Of a stretch of 64,000 nucleotides of DNA, positions 1 through 10,979 are shown piece after piece; positions within the stretch are counted from its first letter, which is position 1; the number at the start of each line of letters is the position of its first letter. Source of the DNA: Rhyacophila brunnea (lineage: Eukaryota; Arthropoda; Insecta; Trichoptera; Rhyacophilidae). The notes beneath the pieces are model-generated. The model searched no databases. It saw only the letters and a list, made by a program, of their open reading frames with translations, and was not told the origin of the DNA. The stretch covers positions 248,001 through 312,000 of the forward strand of contig JAGYXB010001059.1 in assembly GCA_022495005.1 (NCBI GenBank), written 5' to 3'. The position numbers and the translations under genes are program-made.

Positions 1-1099
1 AATCGGTAGTGCCGCTGTATGAAAACAGACCGCTTACAGTACTAGTCGCGCCACCTGTCGGCTTTTCTAAGGACTTATTGACCCACCCTCGTACCTAAAA
101 TCGTTTTAGGGGCTTTTGAAACTAGGCGCTTCAATTACAGTCGCTCTCTGTTATTACGATCACGGATAAGTATAGCGAGATCTCGGATGTAACGAGGACA
201 CATTCGTTGACATTTTAGTTTATGATTTTATCCATACATTTATTTACTTTTCTAACGAGCTACTTATCGGTTATACCGAGCTAAAATATGGTCAAAATTT
301 TTCTTAAAGCTGTTAATGTGTCGATCATTAAATAAAAAACATTTCGACCATAAGCAATAAAATCCGACCGGACAGGATTACGTTTATGACACTAGTTCAG
401 TGTCTAAGTACTTACCTAATTGGTGTTTCACGGACAATATTGAAAAAGTATACACGCATATGGTTGAAATAGAATGTAAAAAATCCAAGGTTTGTGAAGT
501 CAGTAGATACGTAGGTACCAGCGTTCATTACAATAAACAACTTCTTTTGTAGTTTATGAATGCCATGCTTGTTTCGGGGAAAAATTCTAATTGTGTATTT
601 TTGTTTGAATTGCGACTTTTTATGTTATGTGACCGCTCATTTAAAAATAGATATTCTCTGATATAACGAGTAATGCTTATAACGAGCAAATTCAGTTGGT
701 CACATCTTCCTCGTAATAACCAAGTTCGACTGTATTTTCATACAAAACAGTTAAATGTTGCACCGAGGCCGACTATTGACAGTCCAGGGTACTGAATTTC
801 GAGATAGGATTGTAGTGCTAGTCATTGATTATTTTCGAATGGAATGTGGTAGGTACCTAAGTAACCTGTTCGCAGTAAATGAAGATTTTATATTGTACAT
901 TTCGTTGAAATCAACACCTTTTCAATATTCAGATGAATCGATTGCGTCATTTCCGTCAAAGATTTTTTTCGGATGAATGGCCAAGAGATACGTGACAAAT
1001 TTTAGCTTCCAACGTCGGTTGTCGTCAGACGATCGCGCGTACTCAGGCACGCACACAAGGTGGAGAGGGAGGGGGGGTACGGTACCGGACCTTATTCAT
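1..1099. other. No gene seen; AT-rich DNA
   Basis: Only short open frames without splice context or recognisable domains. No element with clear inverted ends was found. The G-rich stretch near 1060-1090 adjoins the hAT-5 relic that follows. Confidence 0.5.
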
Positions 1100-1366
1100 T
1101 CCATTTTCAGCGATTTTTTGTATTCTTGAATACAAAATTTTATTCAAATTATGGAGTTGTTGAATATTGACGCACAATAATTTAAAATTATATCACACAA
1201 CCACATATTTCAAAATCCTAATAGTCCTATAGTAAAATAGCTCCGCGGGCGACTTTTTTACCATTACTTAGTTGAAATTTGTGATGTGTATCTCACTTAT
1301 AAGGTAGAGGCGCCATGCAGGGCCTCCCAGAGCCCTGTCAACCCCCCCCCCTTTGTGGAAGCCATG
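1100..1366. repeat. Truncated hAT-5 MITE relic
   Basis: The stretch matches the interior and one end of the elements at 45706-46069 and 48785-49164 (shared GAGTTGT, CACACAATAAT and GAGCCCTGTCA segments). It ends in a degenerate terminal repeat that reads GTGGAAGCCATG where intact copies read GTGGGGGCCATG. The other end is missing. Confidence 0.55.
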
Positions 1367-1374
1367 GATACGAC

Positions 1375-1632
1375 ACATATCCATTATATATTCTGTTTTT
1401 TAAATTCTATTTTATTGTTTAATTTGTACTTTTTGAATCATTGTTGTTTGTTTAAATTTTATTTCTTTTGTATAAAACTATTTTTGCTTTCTTTTTTTCC
1501 TCCACTTTTTTCTGATTTTCCGAACTGATTACTTGTAATTTTTATTCTAAATGTCATGTTGTGAACGTCCTGAATTAATAATTTGTTATGTACTCAACGC
1601 GTCTGTCTTTTTCAAATAAATAAATAAATATC
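1375..1632 (+). repeat. 3' tail of a non-LTR retrotransposon
   Basis: The segment is T-rich and ends in an AAATAAATAAATA tail. Its last 70 bases share the motif GAATTAATAATTTGTTATG plus TACTCAAC with a tail at about 31094-31155, which follows a recognisable reverse-transcriptase-element coding relic. The same 3' end in two places, with simple-repeat tails, suggests a LINE 3' UTR. The coding part is absent here. Confidence 0.4.
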
Positions 1633-1816
1633 TGTAACTCGTAGGTGAGCACCTGTGGTTATAGCTGCGGGCCAGGTGTTTATCGCTAAAGTATTAGGGT
1701 ATGAGGAATGTACCCGGATAAGTGCGAGAGGGTCCACGGTTAACTAGTAGGTGCCTTAAAGTCAATCCCCTCCAGCTGCATTAAAAAAATCAATAATAAA
1801 TCAACATCAATAATAG

Positions 1817-2050
1817 GTCAACTTTACACGCTACACGCCGGCGTGTGGGCCTACTGCGTCTGCGTAGTAGAGCGTAGTAGCAACCTCCCGGTAAAAAAAC
1901 GAACTACGTTCTGTCAAAATAGTCGCTGGCTTATGGCTTCTCAGCGAATGGAAAGTTTTGTGTATTTCATCAAATCGCAGTAGCTGAATCGCCCGCTTTT
2001 AAATTCGCCAACAAACAGCTCGTAAAGAAGCTCAATGTAATTGACGCTTA
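1817..2050. repeat. Truncated copy of the TAATGC-ended element
   Basis: This is about 85-90% identical by eye to 41757-41991, including the stretch around CACGCCGGCGTGTGGGCC and the inverted end CTCAATGTAATTGACGC. Only one terminal repeat is present, so the copy lacks its other half. Confidence 0.6.
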
Positions 2051-2480
2051 ACTAATTAAAAATAGAATCATAACATATTATTATATTATATTGGATTTTT
2101 GGATACTGAACCTTCAAAGTACATCTGTGACTGCCGGATTTATAACAGGAGCCATATTTGATAGCGATTGCAGCATACTATATAGATGGGTAACATTATC
2201 ACATTGGCAACACCACTAAGTGCCCCCAATCAATCAGTTACACGCTGTCATGTCAAGTGTCATTTTGCCAAACTCACTTCGTTATGAATTTAGTAATGGA
2301 TAAATTACATCCGTTCACGAAAACGACAAAAATGATGCTCCCATCCACTTGGATGGAGTGTTACACATAGCCAGTAAATAGCGGGCTAATGTATTGGCTC
2401 GAAAGAAGAACCCGTGACGAATATTCTTCTTCGTCAGACCCTCACGACTGAGAGTCTTCACAAGGATGATTTTCCCGAAT
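2051..2480. other. No gene seen
   Basis: AT-rich unique-looking sequence with no supported coding region. The last 8 bases (2473-2480, TCCCGAAT) are the left target-site duplication of the next element. Confidence 0.4.
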
Positions 2481-3562
2481 CAGTGACGTCCCTAGACAAA
2501 ATGCCGCCGCATTTTTTATACAGTGTTTTTTACAGAGCGGACCCTTTTTTGAGTTGTTCCGCTCCGGGACCTAATACTTGATCCGGCTCCGCACCTGGGT
2601 CTGCTCCGCTCCGGGTAAAAAGTTTTAATTAAGTATTATATGTATACAAAATATGTTAAACAAATAAAAAAATAAGTAGTTTTAAAATAATCGTCATTTT
2701 CGTTATTAATTCTATTAAACAAAATTCCGACAGCAAATCGTCTCAAATTATCTGTCTCTTATGTCAACACCGTCACTCGGCAGTTTTGCCATATTTCAAA
2801 TAATTCCAGCGTTGGTTCAAAGTGTCAAAATATACTATTTTCATTGGATTTTAGGACGAAAATTCAATAATAATAAAAAACATCCGGAGCAGTGGAGCAC
2901 GACAATTTTTTGGTGCTCCGGCTCCGCTCCTGTTCCGGGTAAAATTCCATTGCTCCGGTGCTCCGTGCTCCTGCTCCGAGCCCGCTCTAGCGCTCTGGTT
3001 TTTTGTCATTCTTTCATAATTCCAATATCTAAGAAATGTGTTGTATGGACACATTACTAACAAAATATTATATACCACTAAGACTAAAACATACAAAATT
3101 AAATCTATAAATATGTTTTCTTAATTTTGGTAATACAGTGTCTTCTTACATGTCATTTTTACGATACATTAATTTGCTCTGTCTTGATGAATTAAGGGCG
3201 ATCCGTGTCGCTTTTCTTCTTCGCAAAACTTGGCAGTATTTGTAATGATATTTTCAGCCTGAGATCGCAAAGATTTAGGCATTATATTATATATAGCATA
3301 ATCGATGTCTGGTCACCAAGGACGTCGAAGGGCAACGGAAGTAAACTAGACATGGCGAACCCGACAGAAAATTACAGTCCTGTTGAACCTGTTATGTTAA
3401 TTAAGTAATACATTTTGTTTTCAAAGCTGTTTTTTAACGGAAATATATTTTCGTTATTACTAAGTTTATGTAGCTCTATTTGCTATCCTCAATTTGCCGC
3501 CCTTTGAGTAACTGCCGTCCCAAAGCGACGCTCAATCTGCCTACCACCACGGGACGTCTCTG
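2481..3562. mobile_element. hAT-2 element, non-autonomous, with nested insertion
   Basis: The ends are CAGTGACGTCCC on the left and its degraded inverse (GGGACGTCTCTG) on the right. They are flanked by a perfect 8-bp duplication, TCCCGAAT (2473-2480 and 3563-3570). An 8-bp duplication and CAG-type ends fit the hAT superfamily, and a family member at 15205-16418 contains a hAT dimerisation-domain relic. Subterminal sequence is rich in GCCGCC. Another hAT element sits inside at 2533-2997; without it the length would be about 617 bp, close to the 552-bp copy at 11033-11584. Confidence 0.85.
2533..2997. mobile_element. hAT-3 element nested in hAT-2
   Basis: The ends are CAGAGCGG and CGCTCTG, flanked by GTTTTTTA and GTTTTTTG (7 of 8 match). 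The interior is built of many CTCCG and GCTCCG repeats, giving a local GC-rich patch in AT-rich DNA. A short relic of the same family is at about 16203-16292. Confidence 0.75.
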
Positions 3563-3570
3563 TCCCGAAT

Positions 3571-3838
3571 GGCAAATCTCTGGTTTCACTCCTTATTCCT
3601 AGGGAAATTTGGCACCCGTAGTGGGCTGTTTTGTGTGACGAACGATAATGCATATATGTATAGGTTTAGTAGTTTGACATTTTGTGTGAGCATAGAAAAC
3701 ATGCTATATAACAAAATGCCATAAAAATCTCATTTTTGGTCAAAAGTGCAGTTAGCTGGTTTGCATATTATTAAGCAGTTGATGTGCCAATTAATCGTGC
3801 CAATATTCATGATTGGATTTTCGAAGCTATGCCGCCGG
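3571..3838. other. No gene seen
   Basis: A spacer between two hAT elements, with no feature that can be supported. Confidence 0.35.
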
Positions 3839-4583
3839 TAGGGATTCCAATCCCGGGATCCCGAGCTATTTTCGATACCTATGAATCCCGGGATTGATAA
3901 ACATAATCCCGGAATTTCGGGATTGATTTTTATATCAATTTTTATGGAAAATAAAATAAAAGCGAAAATTTAACAGAAAAAATACTTTTAATAAAAAATA
4001 ACTACATTAAAAATAAACTGAGTTTGAATGAAGTTTGATTTATACCCATCCATGTGTAGGTTGCCGATTCATTTTATTTTTTCACGTAAATTATTAAAAA
4101 TGGAAAGATTGGAAAAAAGCAATGCTTCACACTTTTAACAAAGTAATTCCACCATGATATCATACGTTTTTCGGCAGTTTTAAATTTGTCTGACTAATGA
4201 AGCGGAAAGGCCATAAGTACGCCATGATTATTTGCTTTAATATTTTAAATCTCGCTAATCCATTCATCAAGTCTTTACTATCAGAAACAGCAATCTCCTA
4301 TTAAATTCACATTATTATTTAATTTACAATATTATTTACTCCGTTAAACTTGTGAATTTCCAAGATTCAACGTATAAAATATTAACAATAAATGTCTTAA
4401 ATTGTATAAATTATACTAGATTCATTTTTGACCGATTTTATGAATGTTATTTGTAAATATAAAAAAAATATATTAACAATGGAAAAAATGCCAATCCCGG
4501 GACCAGTCCCGGGATCCCGGGATTGTCAAATTGTAATCCCGAAATCCCGGGATCATAATTTTGGCTCGGGATCGGATTCCCTA
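3839..4583. mobile_element. hAT-4 MITE (TAGGGATTCC ends)
   Basis: Inverted ends TAGGGATTCC and GGATTCCCTA enclose 745 bp. Both subterminal regions carry repeated AATCCCGGGAT palindromes, and the centre is AT-rich. A 6-bp CGCCGG repeat flanks the copy (3833-3838 and 4584-4589). The better-preserved sister at 21521-22276 has a perfect 8-bp duplication, so hAT is the likeliest superfamily. Confidence 0.8.
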
Positions 4584-4751
4584 CGCCGGACCATATAAGT
4601 ACTGAATGAGACAGCTTGTGGTGAATTCATTCGTACGCAAGTCTTATTATTACAGTAAAAAAAGTCATTCCCAACAAATGGTTTTGAGGGAAAAAATCCA
4701 CGGGTCTAAGCGAACGTTACTGCCATCTATCTTGTAAGAAACAACCAACAT

Positions 4752-4950
4752 GGTACTGTTCGGTTATACGGAATACAGCGGAAAACACATTTTGAAAATA
4801 GCCGATAAACTGGATTATTTGTTAGGTTAACCTAACCAAACCTAACCAAACCCAACCTAACCTAAACTAACCCAAACTAATAAATAATCCAGTATATCGG
4901 GTATTTTCAAAATGCGTTTTCCGCTGTATTCCGTATTACCGAACAGTACC
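4752..4950. mobile_element. Hairpin MITE with TTAGG-like centre
   Basis: Two arms of about 70 bp (4752-4826 and about 4880-4950) are near-perfect inverted repeats beginning GGTACTGTTCGG. The roughly 50-bp loop is made of degenerate AACCT/AACCA units, i.e. TTAGG-type telomere repeat on the opposite strand. A related element with different outer ends but the same core (ATAGCCGATATACTGG followed by TTAGG units) lies at 38784-38983. No clear target-site duplication was found. Confidence 0.75.
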
Positions 4951-5017
4951 GATCAATTTAAACCCCACTCCACCACTGCAACGGTTTACAGATCCTACCA
5001 ATGCATTATTATGATGT

Positions 5018-5939
5018 CAGTGACGTCCCGTGGGGGTAGGCACACCATTCATTGCCTAGGGGCGGCAAATTTAGGACTAAATCATTACAACTTTTGAAAC
5101 AGCGACGATTTTCCATTTAGAGGAGGATACTGTCACTTTGTTAGAAAGTTCTGACATCTCAGTTTAATGAAATCACAAGGGGGCGTCCAAACCTGCGCCT
5201 CAGTACCTAAGACCTCCACGTAACTAAAACCATTGCATCATCTTGAACTATTTTCGATACCTATGAATCCCGGGATTGGTAAACATAATCCCGAAACTTT
5301 CGGGATTGAGTTTTTTTATCAATTTTTATAGAAAATAAAATAAAAACGAAAATATAACAGAAAAAATACTTTTAATAACAATCAAATACATTAGAAATAA
5401 ACTGAGTTTGAATGAAGTTTGATTTATTACCCATGTGCTGCCAATTCATTTTATTTTTTCACATAAATTAATAAAATCGAGGAAGATTGGAAAAAACAAT
5501 GCTTACCACTAAGTAATTCCACCATGATCTCATACGTATTGTGCATTGTGCAAGTGATTCCACCATGTTTTTTGATGCATTTATCATTTTTTTTATTTTA
5601 ATTGAACTTGTATTTGTTATCTTTTCATAAATAAATAAAATTGTTTTACTTTCACATTATTATTTATACATACCTACTTATTACAATATTATTTACTCGA
5701 TTAAACCTATGTATTTCCAAGATTGAACGTACGTTTATTTTAAACGTAAGTTTATTTTTGACCGATTTTATCAACGTTATTTGTATATAAGTATAGAAAT
5801 TTTATATTAACTATTGAAAAAAATGTCAATCCCGAAATCCCGGAATCAAGATTTTGGCTCGGGATTGGATTCACTAAGGCACCTGACAATTTGAGACTAA
5901 AACAAAAGAGGGGCGGCGCTCTGCCTAGGAACATCACTC
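5018..5939. mobile_element. hAT-2 element with nested hAT-4 copy
   Basis: The left end is CAGTGACGTCCC and the right end is a degraded inverse (GGAACATCACTC). A perfect 8-bp duplication, TATGATGT, flanks it (5010-5017 and 5940-5947). The middle 630 bp is a truncated hAT-4 copy, so this hAT-2 copy is older than that insertion. Confidence 0.85.
5250..5876. mobile_element. hAT-4 copy, left end missing, inside hAT-2
   Basis: It matches 3860-4583 along its length (ATCCCGGGATTG, AAACTGAGTTTGAATGAAG, and the terminal GGATTGGATTC). The first roughly 20 bases, including TAGGGATTCC, are absent and the right end is mutated to GGATTCACTA. Confidence 0.7.
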
Positions 5940-6221
5940 TATGATGTTGACAGTATAAAGAAATACACCAGCCTTGGGTCTCACGGTAGCGAGGATTAGA
6001 GCTGATGTTCACCAGAGGCGGACATTGGATTATGGTAGGTACCCACTGGTGACATGGCCAGAGCACAAGGTAATCAAAAATCTGTATTCATTTCAAATCA
6101 GATCGATTGGATATGCCGATTCGTCACAGATGCTTTTCAATAGATTTATTAGGACACATTAAATTTACGAAAACTATTTCACATGACCCGCGTAATGAAT
6201 TGAACAATGCCTAAATATTTT

Positions 6222-6302
6222 TTTTGACCATGTCCGATCCTAAGAAGATCATAATATGGGCCTCCACAGAGTGGGGCGGTTGTATTAACAGATTTTTGGG
6301 TT
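6222..6302 (-). repeat. tRNA-derived SINE, 3' part only
   Basis: The stretch GACCATGTCCGATCCT, then GGGCCTCCACAG, then AACAGATTTTT matches the tail of the SINE copies at 7801-8052 and 14848-15089. The tRNA-like head is missing, as in a 5'-truncated insertion. Confidence 0.6.
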
Positions 6303-6347
6303 CTAGTCGGTTATGTGGAATACAGAATCCAATTCAACAAATTCACA

Positions 6348-6663
6348 TTTTATGACATTTTTTACAACGTTTTTATTAGGTCGTATTCATGTTTGTCCGG
6401 TGGTTGTTTGTCCAGTACAAATCTTGCAATCGATTTTTAACTCACTTCCCGACTAGCTAGACATTTGAAACTTTTAGAATATATCAGAACACGATGCCAA
6501 TGCATTTTTAAAATACTTTTCGCCACCTTTAAGTAGAATTGAATTCATTTTCAGTTAATTCTGTTTTGTATGAAAAGTTATTTCGCCACCATTATTGGTT
6601 GCGAGGGAGCAACTAAATTATTAATATATACTGCGTTACTATGGAAATCAATATGACATGTCA
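6348..6663. repeat. Duplicated unit, copy 1 (empty TTAA site)
   Basis: This segment is repeated at 6945-7668 with about 90% identity by eye (TTGTCCGGTGGTTGTTTGTC, ACTAGCTAGACATTTGAAAC). Here CACCTTTAAGTAGAATTG is continuous with a single TTAA at about 6529. In the other copy a MITE lies between two TTAA copies at the matching point. Confidence 0.75.
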
Positions 6664-6684
6664 AGTACAATTTTTTTTGATCGT

Positions 6685-6808
6685 TTAAGGCCATGCATTA
6701 GTTGAGGCTCGGTCTAAAAAGATCGTCGCTAGGCGATGCGCGGATTGCGAGTCGCGGGTGCAAATGACGCCTGTCAAACGAAATATTATTTGTCATATAA
6801 ATCCGTGC
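6685..6808. repeat. TTAA-family MITE, one end only
   Basis: It begins at a TTAA with GGCCATGCATTAGTTGAGGC and continues through the family's GCGCGGATTGCG and CGCGGGTGCAAATGACGC segments, then stops. It matches one end of the copies at 7128-7498, 17780-18467 and 20382-20755. Confidence 0.65.
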
Positions 6809-6944
6809 CAATCCAAATAATATACGTGCGTTACTATGGAAATCAATATGGCATGCTTGATAATAGTTCGTTTCCAATCGATTGAAAATTGCATTTAACA
6901 ATTAAAACTGATTCAAATAAACATGCATACATACTATCAAACAT

Positions 6945-7668
6945 AGGCATTTTTTATTACAACGTTTTTATTAACTCATATTCTCATTTGTCCGGTGGTT
7001 GTTTGTCCAGTACAAATCTTGCAATCGATTTTTAACTTACTTCCCGACTAGCTAGACATTTGAAACTTTTATAATATATCAGAACACGATGCCAATGCAT
7101 TATTTTATTACTTTTAGCCATCTTTAAGACGATACATCAGTGAAACGGCAAATAAACTATAGGCGCGACGAAATTTTGGACTCGCTGGCATTCGGAGAGA
7201 GAACGTCGAGCTGGGAATACGTCAATTTGTTTCGTGATGGCGACGGGGGTATTAATTCTTAAATCGTGTAAAGATGACTAAAAACGTTACCCATTTACTT
7301 AAAAAAGAAAACATGTCAATGAATCTATTATTATTATTGTTACTAATAGAACAATAAACAGAACATTAAATGGACGCATGTTGGATTTATATGACAAATT
7401 ATATTTCGTTTGGCATGCGTCATTTGCACCCGCGACCCGCAATCCGCACATCGCCTAAACACGATCTTTTTAGACCGTGCCTCAACTGAGGTATAGCCTT
7501 AAGCAGAATTGAATTCATTTTCAAATAATTCTGTTTTGTATAGTAAGTTATTTCAGAAAAATCCGTAAAAAATAAAAGACTATTATTGGTTGCTAAGGGG
7601 GTCCTAGCAACTAAATTATTAATATATACGTGCGTTACTATGGAAATCAAAATGAAATGTCAAAATGA
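6945..7668. repeat. Duplicated unit, copy 2 (MITE-filled TTAA site)
   Basis: Left part 6945-7127 matches 6348-6530, and right part 7499-7668 matches 6528-6663. A 371-bp MITE separates the parts with TTAA on both sides. Confidence 0.75.
7128..7498. mobile_element. TTAA-flanked MITE (piggyBac-type target site)
   Basis: Flanked by TTAA at 7124-7127 and 7499-7502. Imperfect inverted ends read GACGATACATCAGTG and GGCTATACCTCAGTTGAGG. The duplicated unit without the insertion at 6348-6663 carries one TTAA at the same point, which shows that TTAA is the duplicated target. Three other copies are in the window. It has no coding capacity. Confidence 0.85.
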
Positions 7669-7800
7669 CATTTCAGTATTCTATATTTGTTTGTTTTTTA
7701 TTTACTTCATATCAAATACAAGTTTGAGCATATTGAGCATAATAATTCAACAGTAAATTTAAAAACGTTGTATATAAAAAGTTGTTTTTATCTTGTAATT

Positions 7801-8052
7801 ATGTTTGATCATATCCGATTCTATGAAGATCATAATATATTATTATGCCGCCACAGAGTGGGCCGGTTGTAGTAACAGATTTTTTGTATTTACGAGAAAT
7901 GGATGTTCGCCACTTGCTCAACGTATTAGGCATATACTTGACATACCAAACATAAATTGACAAATGATGTGTGTATTTGCCAGTCCCAGGATTCGAACCT
8001 GGGACCCCACGACTTTATAAGCCGACGCGTCAACCGCTCGGCCATCGTGGGC
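7801..8052 (-). repeat. tRNA-derived SINE, full-length copy
   Basis: Read on the minus strand, the head (about 8052 down to 7978) is tRNA-like, with pol III A-box TGGCCGAGCGG and B-box GGTTCGAATCC. It is followed by a roughly 170-bp family-specific body shared with 14848-15089 and 57396-57590. The conserved non-tRNA body argues that this is a SINE and not a working tRNA gene. Confidence 0.8.
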
Positions 8053-8259
8053 GTTTAAATAAATAGGATTGAACTAAATTTATTTGATATATTTAATATA
8101 TTATATTAATTGTTTTAGGTTACATATATGTAACGCATGAGAGAAAATAGGAAAATCTGTAAGAGAGAGTGAGACAGGGAGAAGATGTATCAGACATATA
8201 CGCATGAATGTAAATTCTAAATTTTAAAAAATCCAAAATTTGCGTTTATGTCTGTTTTC

Positions 8260-8572
8260 CAGGGAATTTAGAAATAATGGGAACTGAAATACCTAACCGG
8301 TAAAAAGTAGCAGGTAACCGATCTCGAGTAAGGAATAATCGGGATAAACTTAAACACGTGTCCAGAATACTTTATACGTCGAATACTGACAACTGCTCTC
8401 GGTTTATGCATTGACGCTCATTTAATATCGGTGTATTACACACACTATTAATTATTATACGTGCATAATGCGTGTTTCATTTTCCTAGGACACTCACTCA
8501 TTCAAACCCCTGCATCAAAATGTAGCGTATTGAATATAGCCTACAGGAATTGTATTTATTATCTGTTCTGTG
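8260..8572 (+). repeat. Dispersed 310-bp repeat, copy 1
   Basis: It starts near AGGGAATTTAGAAATAATGG and ends near TTATTATCTGTTCTGTG. Matching copies are at 30108-30405 (inverted) and 53876-54183. I see neither inverted ends nor a target duplication, so the class is unknown. Confidence 0.65.
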
Positions 8573-10979
8573 ATATTTTCTCTCACTTTACCTCTTTTAA
8601 TTAATACGTCTTTGTCCAGTTTTGATCTCTCATAGACATGTATAAAAGGTATAATATGTTTTCTCTCATGCGTTACGGACAAACAGATAGATAAATGCAT
8701 TAGCGAATAATAACCAAAAATAATATAAGTAATTAAAAATCATTAGAGCCTCCGGAATCTCTACATTTTCGAGGGATTGCATTTGAGAGTTCCTAAAGTT
8801 CTGATCAAATTTAGGTGCATGTCGCCTACTATCACGTGACGTCACAGTAAGCTGCCGCTACGGGGAAAAGTGTGTAATGTCTTTTTTCTTGGTGTTTAAA
8901 ATGTTATCAGACTGATGCTCCCATCCCGTAACGCATTTGAACATTGTTAGTTGGAAATATCTGTCGAAATCACCAGAACAACAATGAGGTCACCTCACGT
9001 TGAACTGCGCTGCATCGACACCTGCATGACTCAATGAACGTTTTTAATCTTCTGCATGCCTACACTTGACAAAATCACGTTTTTTTAGCGGTTGGCACTA
9101 TCTAATTTCTATAAGAATGTTGTCTATTATCTATGGTCTGCAGGTTGGGTTCTGTTCAAAGTATTATATATGGATGTCATGTCACAAGTAATTTTAACAT
9201 ACGTACACGCAGAAACTGTTAAAATTAATTGAAATTAGCATGAATACTTAATAATAATTGTAATTACTAATACATTATAGTTGGCACTCTTCATCAGTGT
9301 CATTCTTCAGTGAATTTACAGAGATATCGATTTCAAAATATTCTTAAAAATGACGAAACCATAGACTAAATTTGTCGCCGCGATAACGTGATAGTGACGT
9401 GACATACACCTCAATTTGATCAAAACTTAAGACTTATTATCAAAGGTTTCGGTACCTACCTGTCCCAGCTCACGAATAATTAAAGGGTTCGCAGGGTTTC
9501 GGGGTTCGATTCCGGTTCCATTTCCAGCTCTGATTATAACACAGTGATAGATTGCGTTTACTCCTAAAAAAAACCACTTGTAGTTTCATTCTAGATTATT
9601 TTAATCTAATCAGAGGTATGAAAGTTAGATAGGGTAATCCGTCCAAAAAATATATTTATTTGATCTGTTTTGTCTTTTTTATCTTTTTTGGGGAATAAAC
9701 AATAATATGAACATTGTAATGCGTTGCACGAAATAGTATAATATAAGTGTTCTTTAAAACAAAGTTTTATAATAATTGAGTTCTAGCCTAATTCTAGTGC
9801 TAGTTGAGCCTAAATTTATGAAATTTAAACAAAAGAGTCTCTGGTCCACTGATTAAGCTACAAGCACTACAAGCAGTGACGAAGGGTGACTATTAAAAAG
9901 AGGTAGGATGTGGAGATCAGAGAAAAAGAGCACACTTAAATAAGAAGATAATACAATATTACTACTGATGTAATTATTACAAAGACACATTAAGGCGCGT
10001 GTCAGACGGGACACCGGTGTCGCGCTCGTATATAATAAGTAGGCCTTTGTATTCGAATAAAGGGGCCTTTGTATTATGTTTATGAACGCCCCAGAGCTAA
10101 TGAGTACTTGACAAATGGTCCTGTATATAGATTATAATACATCCCTACATATATAACAGATGTCGTTGGCAAATTAAATTATTTTATAGAATATAAAGTA
10201 ATCAGGTTATTATTTAAATACTCACGTCAATAAACAATTAAAAAATATTTTTCTTTAAAAGATAGGCTTTAAATAATCGCCTAGTGTGGAGTCTTGCCAC
10301 TGCATACACTGCAACCACTACATACAAGTGACTTCGCATTGCAGATTGATTTTGTCGTGATTGTTGTTGTTGAGTGTTGTTTTGATAATTTTTGCCAATT
10401 TGCAAGCAGCCAATAATATTACACTTCCGCATTATTATTTCATTGAAAAATCCTGTAAAATTTGTATCAAACCATTAATAACTTTACTGTACTTGAGTTA
10501 ATTACTTACAATGTTTACAACTAATTACAATGGACATAAAAAATGGCAGCCATCACGTGTAAGAAAAACGAAATGGCAACTGAGTGATATAAAAACATGT
10601 GGAGTTTACCAACTTGGCCATGCTTCCTTCGATTGGTAAATAGTTGCAAATGCCATAACAGAAATTACGTATAAGTGTCCTTCTATGTATTGTTCGAATT
10701 GTTTGGTTCTATCATGTAAATGTATGTTCAATTAATTGATATAAGGTGTCCTCTTCTTTATGTGCCGTATCCATTATTGGACGTCGGAGATGATTTCCCT
10801 GTCTGAGGTTCTTGAACCAGGTCGCTATTCTTCCTCCAACGCCTCGTTTAGCAGAGAATATCTTGAATGATAAAGTATATAATTAAAATGCGAAGTATTT
10901 AAAAAGTCTGTACCTACTTGCCGTAATCACATATGGACTGTTAAAGCACTGCATACGGCATGGAGAAATGCATGTTGGG
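8573..10979. other. No gene seen; AT-rich with minor repeats
   Basis: A B-box-like GGTTCGATTCC near 9510 may mark a decayed SINE head. Positions 9865-9975 (GAAGGGTGACTATTAAAAAG onward) match 36278-36390. A segment near 10780-10860 could be a decayed retroelement piece, but no frame is kept. Nothing else can be supported. Confidence 0.4.

Noticed and set aside
2533..2997. GC-rich patch as a candidate exon
   Set aside because: It is an array of CTCCG units bounded by hAT ends and an 8-bp duplication.
4800..4880. True telomere or telomere-fusion site suggested by AACCT/TTAGG repeats
   Set aside because: The tract is short, degenerate and placed as the loop of a repeated hairpin element found elsewhere in the window.
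7978..8052. Possible functional tRNA gene (minus strand) with good A and B boxes
   Set aside because: The same tRNA-like head is followed by a conserved non-tRNA body in several copies, and the cloverleaf is imperfect, so it is a SINE head.
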